A stretch of DNA of 64,000 nucleotides from Eremothecium cymbalariae DBVPG#7215 (GCF_000235365.1 NC_016450.1:1-64000), one strand, 5' to 3'. Counted from the first letter of the stretch, positions 39,840 to 49,732 are shown. Numbers and translations are program-made. Notes: generated by a model not told the origin, from the letters alone.

Positions 39840-40425
39840 TGCTTCCCGAATATAAAACGATTCCTTACCTTTTATATAAATGTAATTTGTTCAAATACGT
39901 CTCATATAGCATGTGCTTCGTTGCCTTTTTCAAAACGTTGAAGAACTTGACAACTGAATTTACGCCAACCTGGGCTCTAATTCATAATAAAATAAGAGAC
40001 CACATCACTACTACAAATGTCTTAAAAGTGCCTCAGTCTTACGATCAGCCTTAGAACTGTTGAACTTACAGCAATTGCAATTCAGAGAGAATTTATCCAC
40101 CAATATTACATGCAACCCTCTTCCCTGTTTGATCCCCGTCTGGTAGAATGAGACCCAGACACCTGAAGTTGAAGTTAAAGAGGATTTCGTTAATACTTCT
40201 AAATATTTTGCAGACCAATTAACTTATTGACAAAGGATTCATATATTATTCGCCTGCTTTAGCCCTGATTGGGTGGGACGCCCAACGTGCTAGCGCCCTA
40301 TAAACCCGGCACTACTTACGGGGGCTACACAAAGTTTTAATAGAGCATCATATGAGTAACCCCTTATCACAACTGTTGCACACACTCCAGCATTCAGTAA
40401 TTCAACACCAGAGACCTGGAATACA
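39840..40425. promoter_or_regulatory. Divergent promoter RTC1/BSC6 with GC-rich core
   Basis: Most of the 586 bp is AT-rich, but 40255-40330 is a GC-rich patch holding TTGGG-N7-CCCAA (40269-40285), TATAAA at 40299-40304 (122 bp before the BSC6 ATG) and CGGGGG, a Mig1-like core. A glucose-responsive BSC6 promoter is possible. No gene is supported; a 93-codon plus-strand frame starting at 39773 overlaps RTC1 and looks accidental. Confidence 0.4.
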
Positions 40426-41895
40426 ATGGATATAGCGAACGATGATTCAAGTGTGTGTGTATTCATGGAGCAAAGTTCCCTGAAGACAGTGGAAGCATGT
40501 TTAGTCAAGGATCAGCAAATAGTCGAAGTTAGAACCTGCCAAATAGAGGACAATTCTCCTGCTGATGGGTTTTACTCTGTTTACAAGTCTATTGAATATG
40601 AAGGGGAGACTGTTCGAGTGTTTCCAACTAATCATAAGACCGTTCCATTGGTTCGGTTGCAGATTTTGACATGTTTTTTTATGTTTATGGTGCTTGGTAT
40701 CAATGATCAGGCAACTGGAAGCCTAATACCAACTTTGACCAAACATTACGAGATTTCTAAGGTTCGGGCATGTTCTGTGTTTATATGTCAGACTGTGTCT
40801 TACATTACTGGTTCGCTTTTCACAGGTCGGTTGCATGGGCGCTACGGTGCCCGGGGTGTTGTATTGGGAGCCGTTACCATTAGCATAATCTTCTACAGCA
40901 TTTTAGCCTTGCAGCCTTCAAAATTCTATCTCTATACTCTATGCTACATGCCATTGGGTTTCTCTGTTGCATTGATCGGTGCAATGTGCAATGTTGTTAT
41001 TGGAAGTTTGGAGTTGCATAAAAATGAATTTCTAGGAGGATTGCACGCAGCTTATGGTATTTCTTCATGCATAACGCCCCCCTTAGTTACTAACATTGCA
41101 AAAAGGTACACATGGTCCGATTTCTTCTTCTTGCCATTATGTCTCTCCATTATCTCTCTTATCTGCTGCAGTTACGCTTTTAGATATGAGACACGGGCAA
41201 AGTTTAACTACGTGTGTGCTATTGCTGACAATGGCCTTTATGCAGAGAACCATCTGGAAGAAGAAGAAGAACCATCACGTAGCCAGCAATATAGAGTGTC
41301 TGTAATTCTAGGCTCTCTATATCTTTTCTTGTATCTAGGTGCTGAGATTGGCACAGGATCATGGTTATTGACTTATCTATTGGAATGCAAAAGCAATGAT
41401 AGCGTTGCAATGTCTTACATGAACACGTCCTACTGGGGAGGACTAACTTCGGGTAGAATATTCCTAGGCTGGTTGACTAGCCGTGTGTTCTCTAACGAAT
41501 ACAAGGCCAGCATAGTCTATGGCATACTAACCCTATTCTTCTACTGCATTTTCGTAATTGTTGGGTTCGCTGACACCACTATGGATGGTTATTTCGCTTA
41601 CCTATTTACTGTGGTATTTTTCGCAGGTGTGTTCATTGGACCGCTATTTCCTAATTGTTCCATCGTTTTACTAGAACTATTACCCAAGAGAGTTCAGATG
41701 CAAGGTATGGGGATAATTGTGGCATTATCTAGTGTTGGTGGGGCATCAATTCCCTACGTGATCGGTTTGATCTTGGATTCCATCGGTTTTAGATGGTTCC
41801 CTGTCGTTGTCACTTTCATGGTCTGCACTTTCAACGTCATATGGTGGTTATACCCTTTATTTATCAAGAATCGCACAATTGTGTCAACATATTGA
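40426..41895 (+). CDS. BSC6: Major facilitator superfamily transporter Bsc6
   Basis: Bsc6 is a fucose-permease-like MFS protein of unknown substrate. The 489-residue product (497 in S. cerevisiae) has a cytosolic N-terminus and about 12 membrane segments from residue ~75 to 480, with RLHGRYGARGVVLGA as the loop 2-3 signature, the acidic central loop EEEEEPSRSQQYR, and GRIFLGWLTSRV in the second half. The S. cerevisiae gene was found as a stop-codon readthrough candidate. Here the stop is TGA followed by AAG, not the CARYYA readthrough context. It is syntenic with YOL137W. Confidence 0.93.
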   Translation: MDIANDDSSVCVFMEQSSLKTVEACLVKDQQIVEVRTCQIEDNSPADGFYSVYKSIEYEGETVRVFPTNHKTVPLVRLQILTCFFMFMVLGINDQATGSLIPTLTKHYEISKVRACSVFICQTVSYITGSLFTGRLHGRYGARGVVLGAVTISIIFYSILALQPSKFYLYTLCYMPLGFSVALIGAMCNVVIGSLELHKNEFLGGLHAAYGISSCITPPLVTNIAKRYTWSDFFFLPLCLSIISLICCSYAFRYETRAKFNYVCAIADNGLYAENHLEEEEEPSRSQQYRVSVILGSLYLFLYLGAEIGTGSWLLTYLLECKSNDSVAMSYMNTSYWGGLTSGRIFLGWLTSRVFSNEYKASIVYGILTLFFYCIFVIVGFADTTMDGYFAYLFTVVFFAGVFIGPLFPNCSIVLLELLPKRVQMQGMGIIVALSSVGGASIPYVIGLILDSIGFRWFPVVVTFMVCTFNVIWWLYPLFIKNRTIVSTY

Positions 41896-42178
41896 AAGTT
41901 AAGAGAGCTAGGTATGCTTCACTAGCTGGTTATGCTTATATTACCTTTTTTAGTCTACAGTTTACATAGTAGATGTACTACACTCATCGAATTGTGTCCT
42001 TCGTTTCGATTTATGAGTTCCGTTACTTATGACTAGTGATGGTTTGTTGGTCTTGCGATGGGAAAAGCGTTGAAAAAACTAAAATAGTAGTCCTTTGTCT
42101 GATCACACACTTCACTATTGAGTGCAACAAGGGGAATTGGTGTTTATATGGAATCATAATAATTTATTCTTTGTAGTA
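41896..42178. promoter_or_regulatory. BSC6 3' region and PFS2 promoter
   Basis: No gene or clear site is seen. HXT14 (YNL318C), which precedes PFS2 in S. cerevisiae, is absent. Confidence 0.4.
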
Positions 42179-43534
42179 ATGAGTACGTCAAATGATGTTA
42201 CCGTTAAGAAATATGTTTCTCAGCGTCGGACGGTGGATATGAGTTCGCCGTATGATAGGTTGTATTATTATAAGAAACATGGCATACCACTGCGTGAAAT
42301 TGAGCCAGAAGCCAGTTATACAGCCGATATACTACCTCCTGATGCTTATCGGACTCATGATCGAGTAATAAATACCCCGACGAAGTTTACGCATCTTTCT
42401 TCGAATAAGGTAAAACACGTGATACCTGCAATAACATGGACTCCGGAGGGTCGTAGGCTGGTTGTAGCAACTTACAGTGGTGAATTCTCACTCTGGAATG
42501 GATCTTCTTTTAACTTTGAAAGTATCATGCAGGCTCATGATTCGGCTGTAACTGTTATGCAATATTCCAATGCAGGTGACTGGTTAGTGAGCGGTGATGC
42601 TGACGGTACGATTAAAATTTGGCAACCTAACTTTAACATGGTTAAAGTTCTGGACCACGCACATATGGAGTGTATGCGAGATATTGCATTTAGTTGTGGT
42701 GACCAAAAGTTTGTGACCTGTTCGGATGACAATGTGTTAAAAATATGGAATTTTAGCAACGGACAACAAGAAAGAGTGCTGTCTGGCCACCATTGGGATG
42801 TCAAGAGTTGTGATTGGCATCCAAGGTTTGGATTGATTGTTTCAGGTTCAAAAGACAATTTAATAAAATTCTGGGACCCAAGAACAGGTCGAAATGTGTC
42901 TACCATTTTAGGTCTCAAGCATACGATTATAAAGACGAAGTTTCAACCAACTCAAGGTAACCTGCTAGCAGTGGTGGCTAAGGATAAAAGTACAAAAATA
43001 TATGATATTAGACAAAACATGAGAGAGTTGCAGACGATCCGCGACGATGTAGACTACATGTCTTTGGTATGGCACCCGATCAATGAAACTATGTTCTCTG
43101 TGGGCTGTTATAACGGGGCGATTAAGCACTTCGACCTGCTGCATGATAATAATAGTCCTGTGCCAAGCTCTCACACGATAACTTATGCACACGAAAAGTC
43201 GGTTACTTCTTTAGCGTATAGTCCAGTTGGCCATATTCTTGCGAGTGCTGCGAAAGACAGGACCATTAGATTTTGGGCGAGGTCCAGACCTGTGGATCCA
43301 AACGCATTCGATGATCCCACTTACAACAACAAGAAGGTTAATGCATGGTACTTTGGTATTAATAATAACATCAACGCTGTCAGAACAAAAACGGAACATG
43401 GTATTGCATTGCCCCCTGCCACTGATGGTAGTATGACAACTAATTTGACATCCATGCTGTCTCCAGACAACTCCACATCGAATGCAATGGGCAACAATAT
43501 TCCAGCTTCAGGGTTACCTGGTCTAAGTTTTTAG
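42179..43534 (+). CDS. PFS2: Polyadenylation factor Pfs2 (WD40)
   Basis: Pfs2 is a WD40 scaffold of the cleavage and polyadenylation factor (CPF), linking the poly(A) polymerase and nuclease modules. From the ATG at 42179 it has 451 residues (465 in S. cerevisiae); the open frame extends upstream without an ATG. The N-terminal VKKYVSQRRTVDMSSPYDRLYY, named by its ends VKKYVSQ and SPYDRLYY, precedes a seven-bladed propeller (about 75-375) with GEFSLWNGSSF, SGDADGTIKIWQPNF and CSDDNVLKIWNFSNGQ. The tail ends LPGLSF, like the family LPGLSI. It is syntenic with YNL317W. Confidence 0.96.
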   Translation: MSTSNDVTVKKYVSQRRTVDMSSPYDRLYYYKKHGIPLREIEPEASYTADILPPDAYRTHDRVINTPTKFTHLSSNKVKHVIPAITWTPEGRRLVVATYSGEFSLWNGSSFNFESIMQAHDSAVTVMQYSNAGDWLVSGDADGTIKIWQPNFNMVKVLDHAHMECMRDIAFSCGDQKFVTCSDDNVLKIWNFSNGQQERVLSGHHWDVKSCDWHPRFGLIVSGSKDNLIKFWDPRTGRNVSTILGLKHTIIKTKFQPTQGNLLAVVAKDKSTKIYDIRQNMRELQTIRDDVDYMSLVWHPINETMFSVGCYNGAIKHFDLLHDNNSPVPSSHTITYAHEKSVTSLAYSPVGHILASAAKDRTIRFWARSRPVDPNAFDDPTYNNKKVNAWYFGINNNINAVRTKTEHGIALPPATDGSMTTNLTSMLSPDNSTSNAMGNNIPASGLPGLSF

Positions 43535-43751
43535 CTTGCCAAACTATGTGGGAGGAAGTTATAGAACTCTTTGTTTTCTATGCACAAGCTGATGATTTAT
43601 TTGTGTGTGTTGTTGTACATAATATACTTAATAGTAACTTTCTGAGCAGAAACTGTATATTTACATACTGTGTAACAGCAATAATAGCGTTAATATGTGA
43701 AACTTCGTTTTATTTTTTGATACCGCCGTTTTTTAAGATAATTAAAATAAA

Positions 43752-43794
<43 letters not shown>

Positions 43795-43850
43795 AATTGA
43801 GTAAATTGTTGTCATGCAGTCATTATGGAGCTTTGAAAGTTCCTAATATT
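43535..43850. other. Convergent 3' region PFS2/PFK27 with TAA microsatellite
   Basis: A (TAA)12 trinucleotide repeat runs from 43755 to 43790 in an AT-rich convergent spacer. A frame open through it would encode poly-Asn, but it begins just after PFS2 and has no other coding signs. Copy number is likely to vary between strains. Confidence 0.6.
43755..43790. repeat. (TAA)12 microsatellite
   Basis: Twelve uninterrupted TAA units lie between convergent PFS2 and PFK27. There is no coding role. Confidence 0.9.
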
Positions 43851-45140
43851 TCATTTCTTCATGTGGTTTAACAAGTGGAAGTACTGTTCGTTTATAATAG
43901 AACATAGTGTGGGCAAATAAGACCTGTTAGAAGGTGGTTTAGCCTCACCAGTTGCTGTGGATGTCGTTGAACTGTTGTCGCCCTTTATAAACATATTTGC
44001 GCTCTCAATGTATTTGAAACCATACATTTGTGAATAGCGCTGAACAAAAGATTCCACAGCTTCTACCACTTGCACAACCAATGGTGATAGATTTTGTGGA
44101 TAATGGAGCAATGGTGGCTCAAATGGTGTATCTAAACCGGCGTTGAGTATATTGAAGAAAAATAAGCGGCCATCCGATTTGGAACCACTTAGTTCGACAT
44201 CCGGATAACTTGCTAAAATGTTATAAAATTCTTGTTTGTCAAATGGTACAAACTGAGATTGATAGTGCATTAGCCTTTTGGCAAAGTCTCGAACGGAAAA
44301 TTCATAAGGTTTATCGAAATAATCCTGATTAAATGTTTTGTTATGGATGTTAAACCGAATAAAATTTTCGTTCGTACATTTTACTTGTAACACTATTGGA
44401 GTAATTCGAAATTTGTTTTTTGATTCCTTATTATAATTGTTCAAATACTGGAAAATCAATGTTCTCCTGATTACTGTCGAATTAGTAGCATCAAATATTG
44501 CCAAGTCACATAAATCTTGATCTAAATCCTTAAGCAATGCCTCTAACGTAATTCTTGCATAGGCATTCTTCTTATCGGAATTCTTGGGATTAAATAAGTC
44601 ATCAACAGGGTTTGTAGATAACAACATGGGTCTATCGGTGCAAGTCAGCTTGCGACGCACCTGGCCTGCATTATAAACAGAACAGCGCAGATGCAGCAAA
44701 ACCGGATGGTTCTGTAAGAAACGAATCAAGTGGGCAGAAATAGTAGACTTCCCGGTAGCAGGCAATCCAATTAAAACTATAATGAATTTTTCTAGCCTTG
44801 GCAACAGAGGTTGCGATTTCTCCAACCCATGCGTTAGCCCATTCCTCCTCTTGTAATTCAACGTAAGCGGGCTATCCTTTGTTTCATACTCCAACCCTAA
44901 AACTTCATCCTGATCATGCAATGAACCATCTTCAGTGGCCTGTTGGTCTCTTCCATCGTGTCCTTCGCTTTCCCCCTTCTTCTCCACCGTACTATGCCGC
45001 TGCAACGTCACATGATTGCTTTCTTCACAACACTCCAAAACACTCGAAAAACTACGCTCATCTTTTAACGAAAATAACGAATTAGCCGAGGTGGAATGAG
45101 ATCGCAAAGCATTCAAAGCATCACTAAACTCCTTCTCCAT
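43851..45140 (-). CDS. PFK27: 6-phosphofructo-2-kinase (PFK27-type)
   Basis: The enzyme makes fructose 2,6-bisphosphate, the activator of glycolysis, from fructose 6-phosphate and ATP. From the ATG at 45140 the protein has 429 residues (397 in S. cerevisiae Pfk27). A Ser/charged N-terminal region (1-115) precedes the kinase fold, with Walker A GLPATGKS at 125-132, NAGQVRRKL, and LAIFDATNST. No bisphosphatase domain with its RHGE motif follows, so it is a kinase-only form as in YOL136C. Gene order (BSC6, PFS2, this gene, MED7) supports PFK27 rather than PFK26. It is cytosolic. Confidence 0.93.
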   Translation of the reverse strand: MEKEFSDALNALRSHSTSANSLFSLKDERSFSSVLECCEESNHVTLQRHSTVEKKGESEGHDGRDQQATEDGSLHDQDEVLGLEYETKDSPLTLNYKRRNGLTHGLEKSQPLLPRLEKFIIVLIGLPATGKSTISAHLIRFLQNHPVLLHLRCSVYNAGQVRRKLTCTDRPMLLSTNPVDDLFNPKNSDKKNAYARITLEALLKDLDQDLCDLAIFDATNSTVIRRTLIFQYLNNYNKESKNKFRITPIVLQVKCTNENFIRFNIHNKTFNQDYFDKPYEFSVRDFAKRLMHYQSQFVPFDKQEFYNILASYPDVELSGSKSDGRLFFFNILNAGLDTPFEPPLLHYPQNLSPLVVQVVEAVESFVQRYSQMYGFKYIESANMFIKGDNSSTTSTATGEAKPPSNRSYLPTLCSIINEQYFHLLNHMKK

Positions 45141-45580
45141 ACTGCCTGTCAAATCTTAATCAACTCTTCTTACACCTTCCTCACAGTAACAAAAACAAAA
45201 AACAAAAAACTATATCCTGCACACAGTTACTCTTATCACACGCCCTTTCCACGCTGTTTGCTCTAGCTTTTGGTCACCTTATAAACCTCAAAATTTACCC
45301 TCTTCTGTCACTCCAAATACTATACTCGTTTCCTCTCTCTCCACACGCACAATTATTTAATACACAAAACTTATACAAAATAAAAGATAGAACAGAACTA
45401 CCCACCTAATCAGCAATTTTTGACCCTCATAATGCCTCATATAAAGCTACCTACACTCTAATCCTCTTAAAAATCCCAAACAACCGCACTGACGTTTTCT
45501 CATTCAGCATCTTAATTATTTGGTCAAAAGTCACACTAAAAACCTACATCACTTTTTTCTTTTTCTTTTTGTGTTCCTGT
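45141..45580. promoter_or_regulatory. PFK27 upstream region
   Basis: A 440-bp promoter-type region contains A- and C/T-rich tracts. Its end (about 45551-45570) is a T-rich pyrimidine tract just before the small GC-rich frame at 45581. No specific factor site is recognised. Confidence 0.4.
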
Positions 45581-45859
45581 ATGTCAATATCTCTCGAGGT
45601 GCTCGAGGCGCCACCTTCCTTAACAGGAAATAATAGCATAATAGCTGCGAGCGGAACCGCCAACGTTAAATTCTCCGTATCCGCTCTGGCTGTTTCTTTG
45701 TCGAGCCGGAAAAATCAGAGGAACGTGGTTCTTTCGTTGTCTGGCTGTATGCTTCGGGTCGCCGAGGTCCCCGAACGCGTGGACGACGCGACAATAGGCC
45801 GAACACGCAACTACGTATTGTCCGCAAACGATATTATCACTGTATACGATACATTGTGA
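45581..45859 (+). CDS. Unassigned small ORF, GC-rich
   Basis: I do not recognise this frame. From the ATG at 45581 it encodes 92 residues, MSISLEVLEAPPSLTG onward, ending NYVLSANDIITVYDTL. The predicted content alternates short hydrophobic and polar stretches like a small beta-rich domain. No signal peptide or membrane segment is seen. GC content is 50% (140 of 279 by hand count) against about 40% around it, and it is rich in CpG. A T-rich tract precedes it and a perfect ATCACGTGAT palindrome follows at 45859-45868. No S. cerevisiae gene lies between PFK27 and MED7. It may be a real small gene, a relic or chance. Confidence 0.35.
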   Translation: MSISLEVLEAPPSLTGNNSIIAASGTANVKFSVSALAVSLSSRKNQRNVVLSLSGCMLRVAEVPERVDDATIGRTRNYVLSANDIITVYDTL

Positions 45860-45996
45860 TCACGTGATTGAAATTTGTTTCGGTTTGTGTAAGTTTCTTT
45901 TTTCTCTGTTTCTTCTGCTAGTCACTACATTGCATTAGTACTCTGTATATGGCATTAGTATTGTATTAGCATTGTATATTCATGACTTAGTAGTGT
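45860..45996. promoter_or_regulatory. CACGTG palindrome and MED7 3' region
   Basis: ATCACGTGAT (45859-45868), a perfect 10-bp palindrome of the Cbf1/Pho4 type, directly follows the stop codon of the small ORF. The rest of the spacer is the 3' flank of MED7. Confidence 0.4.
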
Positions 45997-46596
45997 TCAT
46001 TTGTCATCTATGTACTGTTGGCACATATCCTTTAGCTTAGTCTCTACAAGGTCGCAGACGGCGTTGATATGTGTGATTTCTTTCTTCTTATGCTCCAATT
46101 GCTCCTCAAGTAGCATGATCAGGGATTCTCTGGACTGGTGGGGCCTGTATTCGTTCAGTAGGTGATGTATGTTGAACAGTATAGTCCTGATGTTTTCTAC
46201 TTTTGGTGGAAAGAGCTCTGGGTTAACGCCGAGGATGCCGACTAGTTCTAGCATGTTTAAGAGCAACGACTTGAGGAGTTTATGCAGCTCTTTAATTTTG
46301 TATTGGTAGTTGTTACCTTCTTGGCCTGAGTCGTCGTAAAGTTTGCTTAGCCCGACAGTTTCTAGATCTGGCAGTTTATCTTTGACCTGCCATATGTTCC
46401 CAAAAGCCCTGTAATGGCCGAAACTGGGAACCGGGGGTGGGATGAGGAAGTCTAGCTCACAGGATATGGTGCCAGGATCGCGGTCTGGATGTGTAGAGCG
46501 GTATTGAGGCAGTTTGTCCAGGTTTTGCTTAGTGAAAAACTGCACGTATGGGGGAGGTGGGGGGTATAGAGAACTTATGTTGTTGGATTCGGACAT
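45997..46596 (-). CDS. MED7: Mediator subunit Med7
   Basis: Med7 is a middle-module subunit of the Mediator complex, pairing with Med21 and Med31 to link activators with RNA polymerase II. The 199-residue product (222 in S. cerevisiae) begins with the Med31-binding proline-rich segment SSLYPPPPPYVQFFT, then IPPPVP, IWQVKDKLPDL, LKSLLLNMLELVGILG, and the Med21-pairing coiled coil with NIHHLLNEYRPHQSRESLIM. It is nuclear. The ATG at 46596 aligns with the family start. It is syntenic with YOL135C and divergent from HRT1. Confidence 0.96.
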   Translation of the reverse strand: MSESNNISSLYPPPPPYVQFFTKQNLDKLPQYRSTHPDRDPGTISCELDFLIPPPVPSFGHYRAFGNIWQVKDKLPDLETVGLSKLYDDSGQEGNNYQYKIKELHKLLKSLLLNMLELVGILGVNPELFPPKVENIRTILFNIHHLLNEYRPHQSRESLIMLLEEQLEHKKKEITHINAVCDLVETKLKDMCQQYIDDK

Positions 46597-47082
46597 TTTT
46601 TGGCACTTTTTAATTAGTCAGTATCGGACCAGAAGGGGTGACTTATCCTTTTTACGTCTTAGATTCAGTCACAAGTGCGAGAGGGCTTGTGTGTAGAAAT
46701 ATTTGATAGATATTTTGGCTTGTGCATAAAGGAACACTTTACACACGCAACGCAAACGTAATTCTTTATGTTACAGAAAACAGATAGCAGCAACGAAGCA
46801 ATTTTCCGCGAGTGATCCACGTTCGCTCATGATCTTTCAGTTCACGAGCAATTGAGGCAGCTGGGACAACTCGACGGGCAATCCAGCCGTTCTAAGTTCA
46901 AAGCAGAATGTGGATTTTGTTGGCACGTGATTCGATATTTCCGTGTGTGATGATATTTGATCTGGTGACGCTTTTCTTTCAGGTTTGATCTTGAGATGCT
47001 TTACACGTTATAGACGCACCCATATATATGTTCATTAAAGGCTAAAAAAGGTTTGCGAGCAAGTAGTAGAACAGGCTGAGTT
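46597..47082. promoter_or_regulatory. Divergent promoter MED7/HRT1
   Basis: A CACGTG at 46924-46929 lies 154 bp before the HRT1 start. CGCACCCATATAT at about 47015-47027 is Rap1-like with mismatches and uncertain. No gene is seen in the 486 bp. Confidence 0.4.
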
Positions 47083-47427
47083 ATGGCGGAAGATAATATG
47101 GATATTGATGATCCTGTTGATAATGCAATTACCAATTCGTCTGTTGAAGACAAACCGAAGAAGTTCCAAATTAAAAAATGGACTGCCGTTGCATTCTGGT
47201 CATGGGATATAGCAGTGGAGAACTGCGCCATTTGCAGGAATCATATAATGGAGCCTTGTATACAGTGCCAGCCAAATGCTATGACGGATACGGATAATGA
47301 GTGTGTTGCTGCGTGGGGTACATGTAATCATGCGTTTCATTTGCACTGTATAAATAAGTGGTTACTTACCAGGAATGCCTGTCCGTTGGACAATAAAACA
47401 TGGCAGTTCGCAAAGTATGGGAAGTGA
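47083..47427 (+). CDS. HRT1: RING-box protein Hrt1 (Rbx1), cullin ubiquitin ligase subunit
   Basis: Hrt1 is the RING-H2 subunit of SCF and other cullin ligases; it recruits the E2 Cdc34 and promotes Rub1/Nedd8 attachment. The 114-residue product (121 in S. cerevisiae) has an acidic N-terminus. The cullin-binding strand [15 protein letters not shown] is followed by the RING-H2 with [34 protein letters not shown] and [12 protein letters not shown]. All zinc ligands typical of Rbx1 appear present. It is syntenic with YOL133W. The F-box protein gene SKP2 in this window encodes a possible partner class. Confidence 0.97.
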   Translation: MAEDNMDIDDPVDNAITNSSVEDKPKKFQIKKWTAVAFWSWDIAVENCAICRNHIMEPCIQCQPNAMTDTDNECVAAWGTCNHAFHLHCINKWLLTRNACPLDNKTWQFAKYGK

Positions 47428-47598
47428 TCAAAATGCTAGTCATTCTCCTCTCCCCACCTTCGTATAGTCCTATTGATTGTATTTGACGCGCATTGATGTG
47501 GCTGCCTGCGTCCCTTCTTCCCGTCGATATGCATGTGACGCGGGAGGTATTGTATACTATACATATATATATATATATATATAATTTGGTTAACGTAT
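47428..47598. other. Convergent 3' region HRT1/PHA2 with AT microsatellite
   Basis: An (AT)10-type run at 47563-47583 lies just downstream of the PHA2 stop on the minus strand. There is no gene. Confidence 0.5.
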
Positions 47599-48558
47599 TC
47601 AAGAATAGTATTTATTGTTGCGGTAGAATGTTCCCCAATTGGCCAATAGGTCGCACCGGGCTATAAGAGACGTGAATAGCTCTTCCAACCGAATGGCTGG
47701 TTTACTTTGGAATTCCAGAAAGAAGATGTACTGCCAGTGATGTTCATCCTGAGGATTTCTGAATGGTCTGGAAGATATAGAACATATGTTGATATCTAAC
47801 TCTTTGAAAATAACCAAAATATCGACCAGTGCACCTGGAGCGTCATATTTCACGGTGAAGGATATCAAAGTTACCTGTGTTTCGGTTGGAGTTGGGTTCG
47901 TACAGGGTAAGATATTTGAAGATTCGCTCTTACGCTGTAAAACCAAAAACCTTGTGGTATTCCTCGGTTCGTTGTTAATTCTCGGCTCCACAATATGTGC
48001 ATTGTAAGTTGTTGCGGCCCTGCTGCCAGCAACAGCGAGTGACAGCTCACCCTTCTCCTTATAGTCCTGTATGCACTCCTCAACAGCAATTGAGGTAGAT
48101 AACGTGTTACACAATTCTACAGCATACCCCAACTTGTCGAATAACCTCTTAGTATAAATATCTATTTGTCCCCAAACCTGTGGATGGGAGTATATCTTTC
48201 TTGGTGCTTCTTTCAGTATTTCCTCCGTTGTACGAGGGACAGGGCTAATCAGACAGTGCTCAATGAGCACAAATTGTTCAGCGACAACAGAAAATTGAGT
48301 ACCCACTGCACCTTGAGGTTGATGTAACGCCTTTAACATGTAATCTCGAAGCAAATCATAGGTGAAGACCACCTGCCCGTTCGTAGAATTCTCTAATGGA
48401 ATCACCGCGTAGCCAACTGACTCATCTCGAAGCAAAGTGTCAAAACACTGCATAATAGAGTCGGCGGGAACCAACTCATCATTGGCAGATGGGAACTGCT
48501 GTCCCGCTGCCTGATGACTATAAGTCCCTTTAGGGCCTAAGAACACTACCTTCACCAT
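47599..48558 (-). CDS. PHA2: Prephenate dehydratase
   Basis: Pha2 decarboxylates and dehydrates prephenate to phenylpyruvate in phenylalanine synthesis. The 319-residue protein (334 in S. cerevisiae) has the catalytic PDT domain: FLGPKGTYSHQAA at 6-18, YAVIPLENSTNGQV, SHPQVWGQ and RNTTRFLVLQRK, the last corresponding to the conserved T-R-F motif. A C-terminal ACT regulatory domain follows (about 225-310) with DAPGALVDILVIF and ISSRPFRNPQDEH, the phenylalanine-sensing part. It is cytosolic. The start ATG at 48558 fits. It is syntenic with YNL316C. Confidence 0.95.
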   Translation of the reverse strand: MVKVVFLGPKGTYSHQAAGQQFPSANDELVPADSIMQCFDTLLRDESVGYAVIPLENSTNGQVVFTYDLLRDYMLKALHQPQGAVGTQFSVVAEQFVLIEHCLISPVPRTTEEILKEAPRKIYSHPQVWGQIDIYTKRLFDKLGYAVELCNTLSTSIAVEECIQDYKEKGELSLAVAGSRAATTYNAHIVEPRINNEPRNTTRFLVLQRKSESSNILPCTNPTPTETQVTLISFTVKYDAPGALVDILVIFKELDINICSISSRPFRNPQDEHHWQYIFFLEFQSKPAIRLEELFTSLIARCDLLANWGTFYRNNKYYS

Positions 48559-48778
48559 TGATGAACTTCTATAAAGTTTGGGAATATAAGAAAGGATTTG
48601 CGAAACAGCTTCTTTTCATCGATTTATATAGATTTGTAGCTTTTCAACCGAGGATCAACTGCCACGGAAATAAGATAACTGGACATGTAGCTAATCGTAA
48701 ATCTTCAAGCTTTAGCAATTATGTACAAGGAATGTTTATTAGATTTATCTATAAACCATCACGGCAGTTTTTAGCTCC

Positions 48779-49732
48779 TTACGTCTCCATCGACTGTGAT
48801 AATGAAATCAATAAGTCGACATTGAAGTCTGAAGAACCAGTGTTAAAGTCTTTTAGTATCTTTAACCTCGCCTTTGCCATAGTGGTATGATCTCCCATTG
48901 CACCATAGAATCTTTGGACATTTAGCAGCAAAAGTTGGGCTTCCTGTAAGGAAATGTTAGCATCAGTTTCTACTTGACCGTTCATGAGAACGATCTTTTT
49001 CTCTTCTGCAAGATCCAAATGAAATTGAAAGGTAGTATGTGGCCTGGCAAAGCCTTTATGTAGCTTGTATTCTGCCAAAGAGGTCATGATACAGTGGACA
49101 GTTTTAGGACCAACAAACTGCCACTGAATGTAGTGCATCTCGATACCTTGTTCGCCTTGTCCCTCAGTATTAGCAGCTTGAATATCTCTGGGTAGTGGCA
49201 ATACAAGAATAGGATTTGATTTGGCGTTACTACTCATCTTATTGAATACATCAACAGGAACCACAGCATTTAGCATGTTGTCCTTCTCCATCCATCTGGC
49301 TCTCCACAAAAATTCAACTTCTTGTTTGGAAAGCTGCTTCATTTTCTCCACATTCAAAAAAGAATTTAAAGTCTTAAATGGTAGTTGGGGTGCGGATGAA
49401 TCGATAGGGCCCCTCGTATTCGTCATCTTACCTTTATTCTCACACATCTTCATACGTTGTTCGTAGTCCTCCAATTCTTTTAAAGGGTCAATTTTATTAA
49501 ACTCCTTCTTCTTGCTTTCAATCTCCTTCTTCAAATGAAATTTTAATTCTTCAACAGATTTAAATCCCCGTTCTCTGGCTTTCTGTAGCAACTTATCTGT
49601 ATATCTTTCTGGAATTGTAGAGTATCGTTTTTGGATGTTTTGTATATGTAGGCTTCCAACAGAGGCAGAGTATGCTGTTCTGATGTGAAAAGAATGCAAT
49701 TTACTTTTAACACACCTGCAAACGGAGGTCAT
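48779..49732 (-). CDS. ATP11: F1-ATPase assembly chaperone Atp11
   Basis: Atp11 binds free beta subunit of the mitochondrial F1-ATPase and prevents its aggregation before hexamer assembly. From the ATG at 49732 it has 317 residues (318 in S. cerevisiae). The N-terminus, [20 protein letters not shown], is basic without acids and serves as a matrix presequence. A charged coiled region with [21 protein letters not shown] follows, then the ATP11 domain with [36 protein letters not shown] and [13 protein letters not shown] residues. It is syntenic with YNL315C. Confidence 0.95.
   Translation of the reverse strand: MTSVCRCVKSKLHSFHIRTAYSASVGSLHIQNIQKRYSTIPERYTDKLLQKARERGFKSVEELKFHLKKEIESKKKEFNKIDPLKELEDYEQRMKMCENKGKMTNTRGPIDSSAPQLPFKTLNSFLNVEKMKQLSKQEVEFLWRARWMEKDNMLNAVVPVDVFNKMSSNAKSNPILVLPLPRDIQAANTEGQGEQGIEMHYIQWQFVGPKTVHCIMTSLAEYKLHKGFARPHTTFQFHLDLAEEKKIVLMNGQVETDANISLQEAQLLLLNVQRFYGAMGDHTTMAKARLKILKDFNTGSSDFNVDLLISLSQSMET

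Noticed and set aside
39773..40054. 93-codon plus-strand frame upstream of BSC6
   Set aside because: Overlaps the start of RTC1 and shows no domain or codon pattern.
43546..43800. 84-codon frame ending in poly-Asn
   Set aside because: The Asn run comes from the TAA microsatellite in another frame, in a convergent 3' spacer.
48558..48890. Plus-strand frame overlapping the PHA2 promoter and ATP11 end
   Set aside because: It starts at the PHA2 start codon region and runs through ATP11 coding sequence antisense. No recognised similarity.
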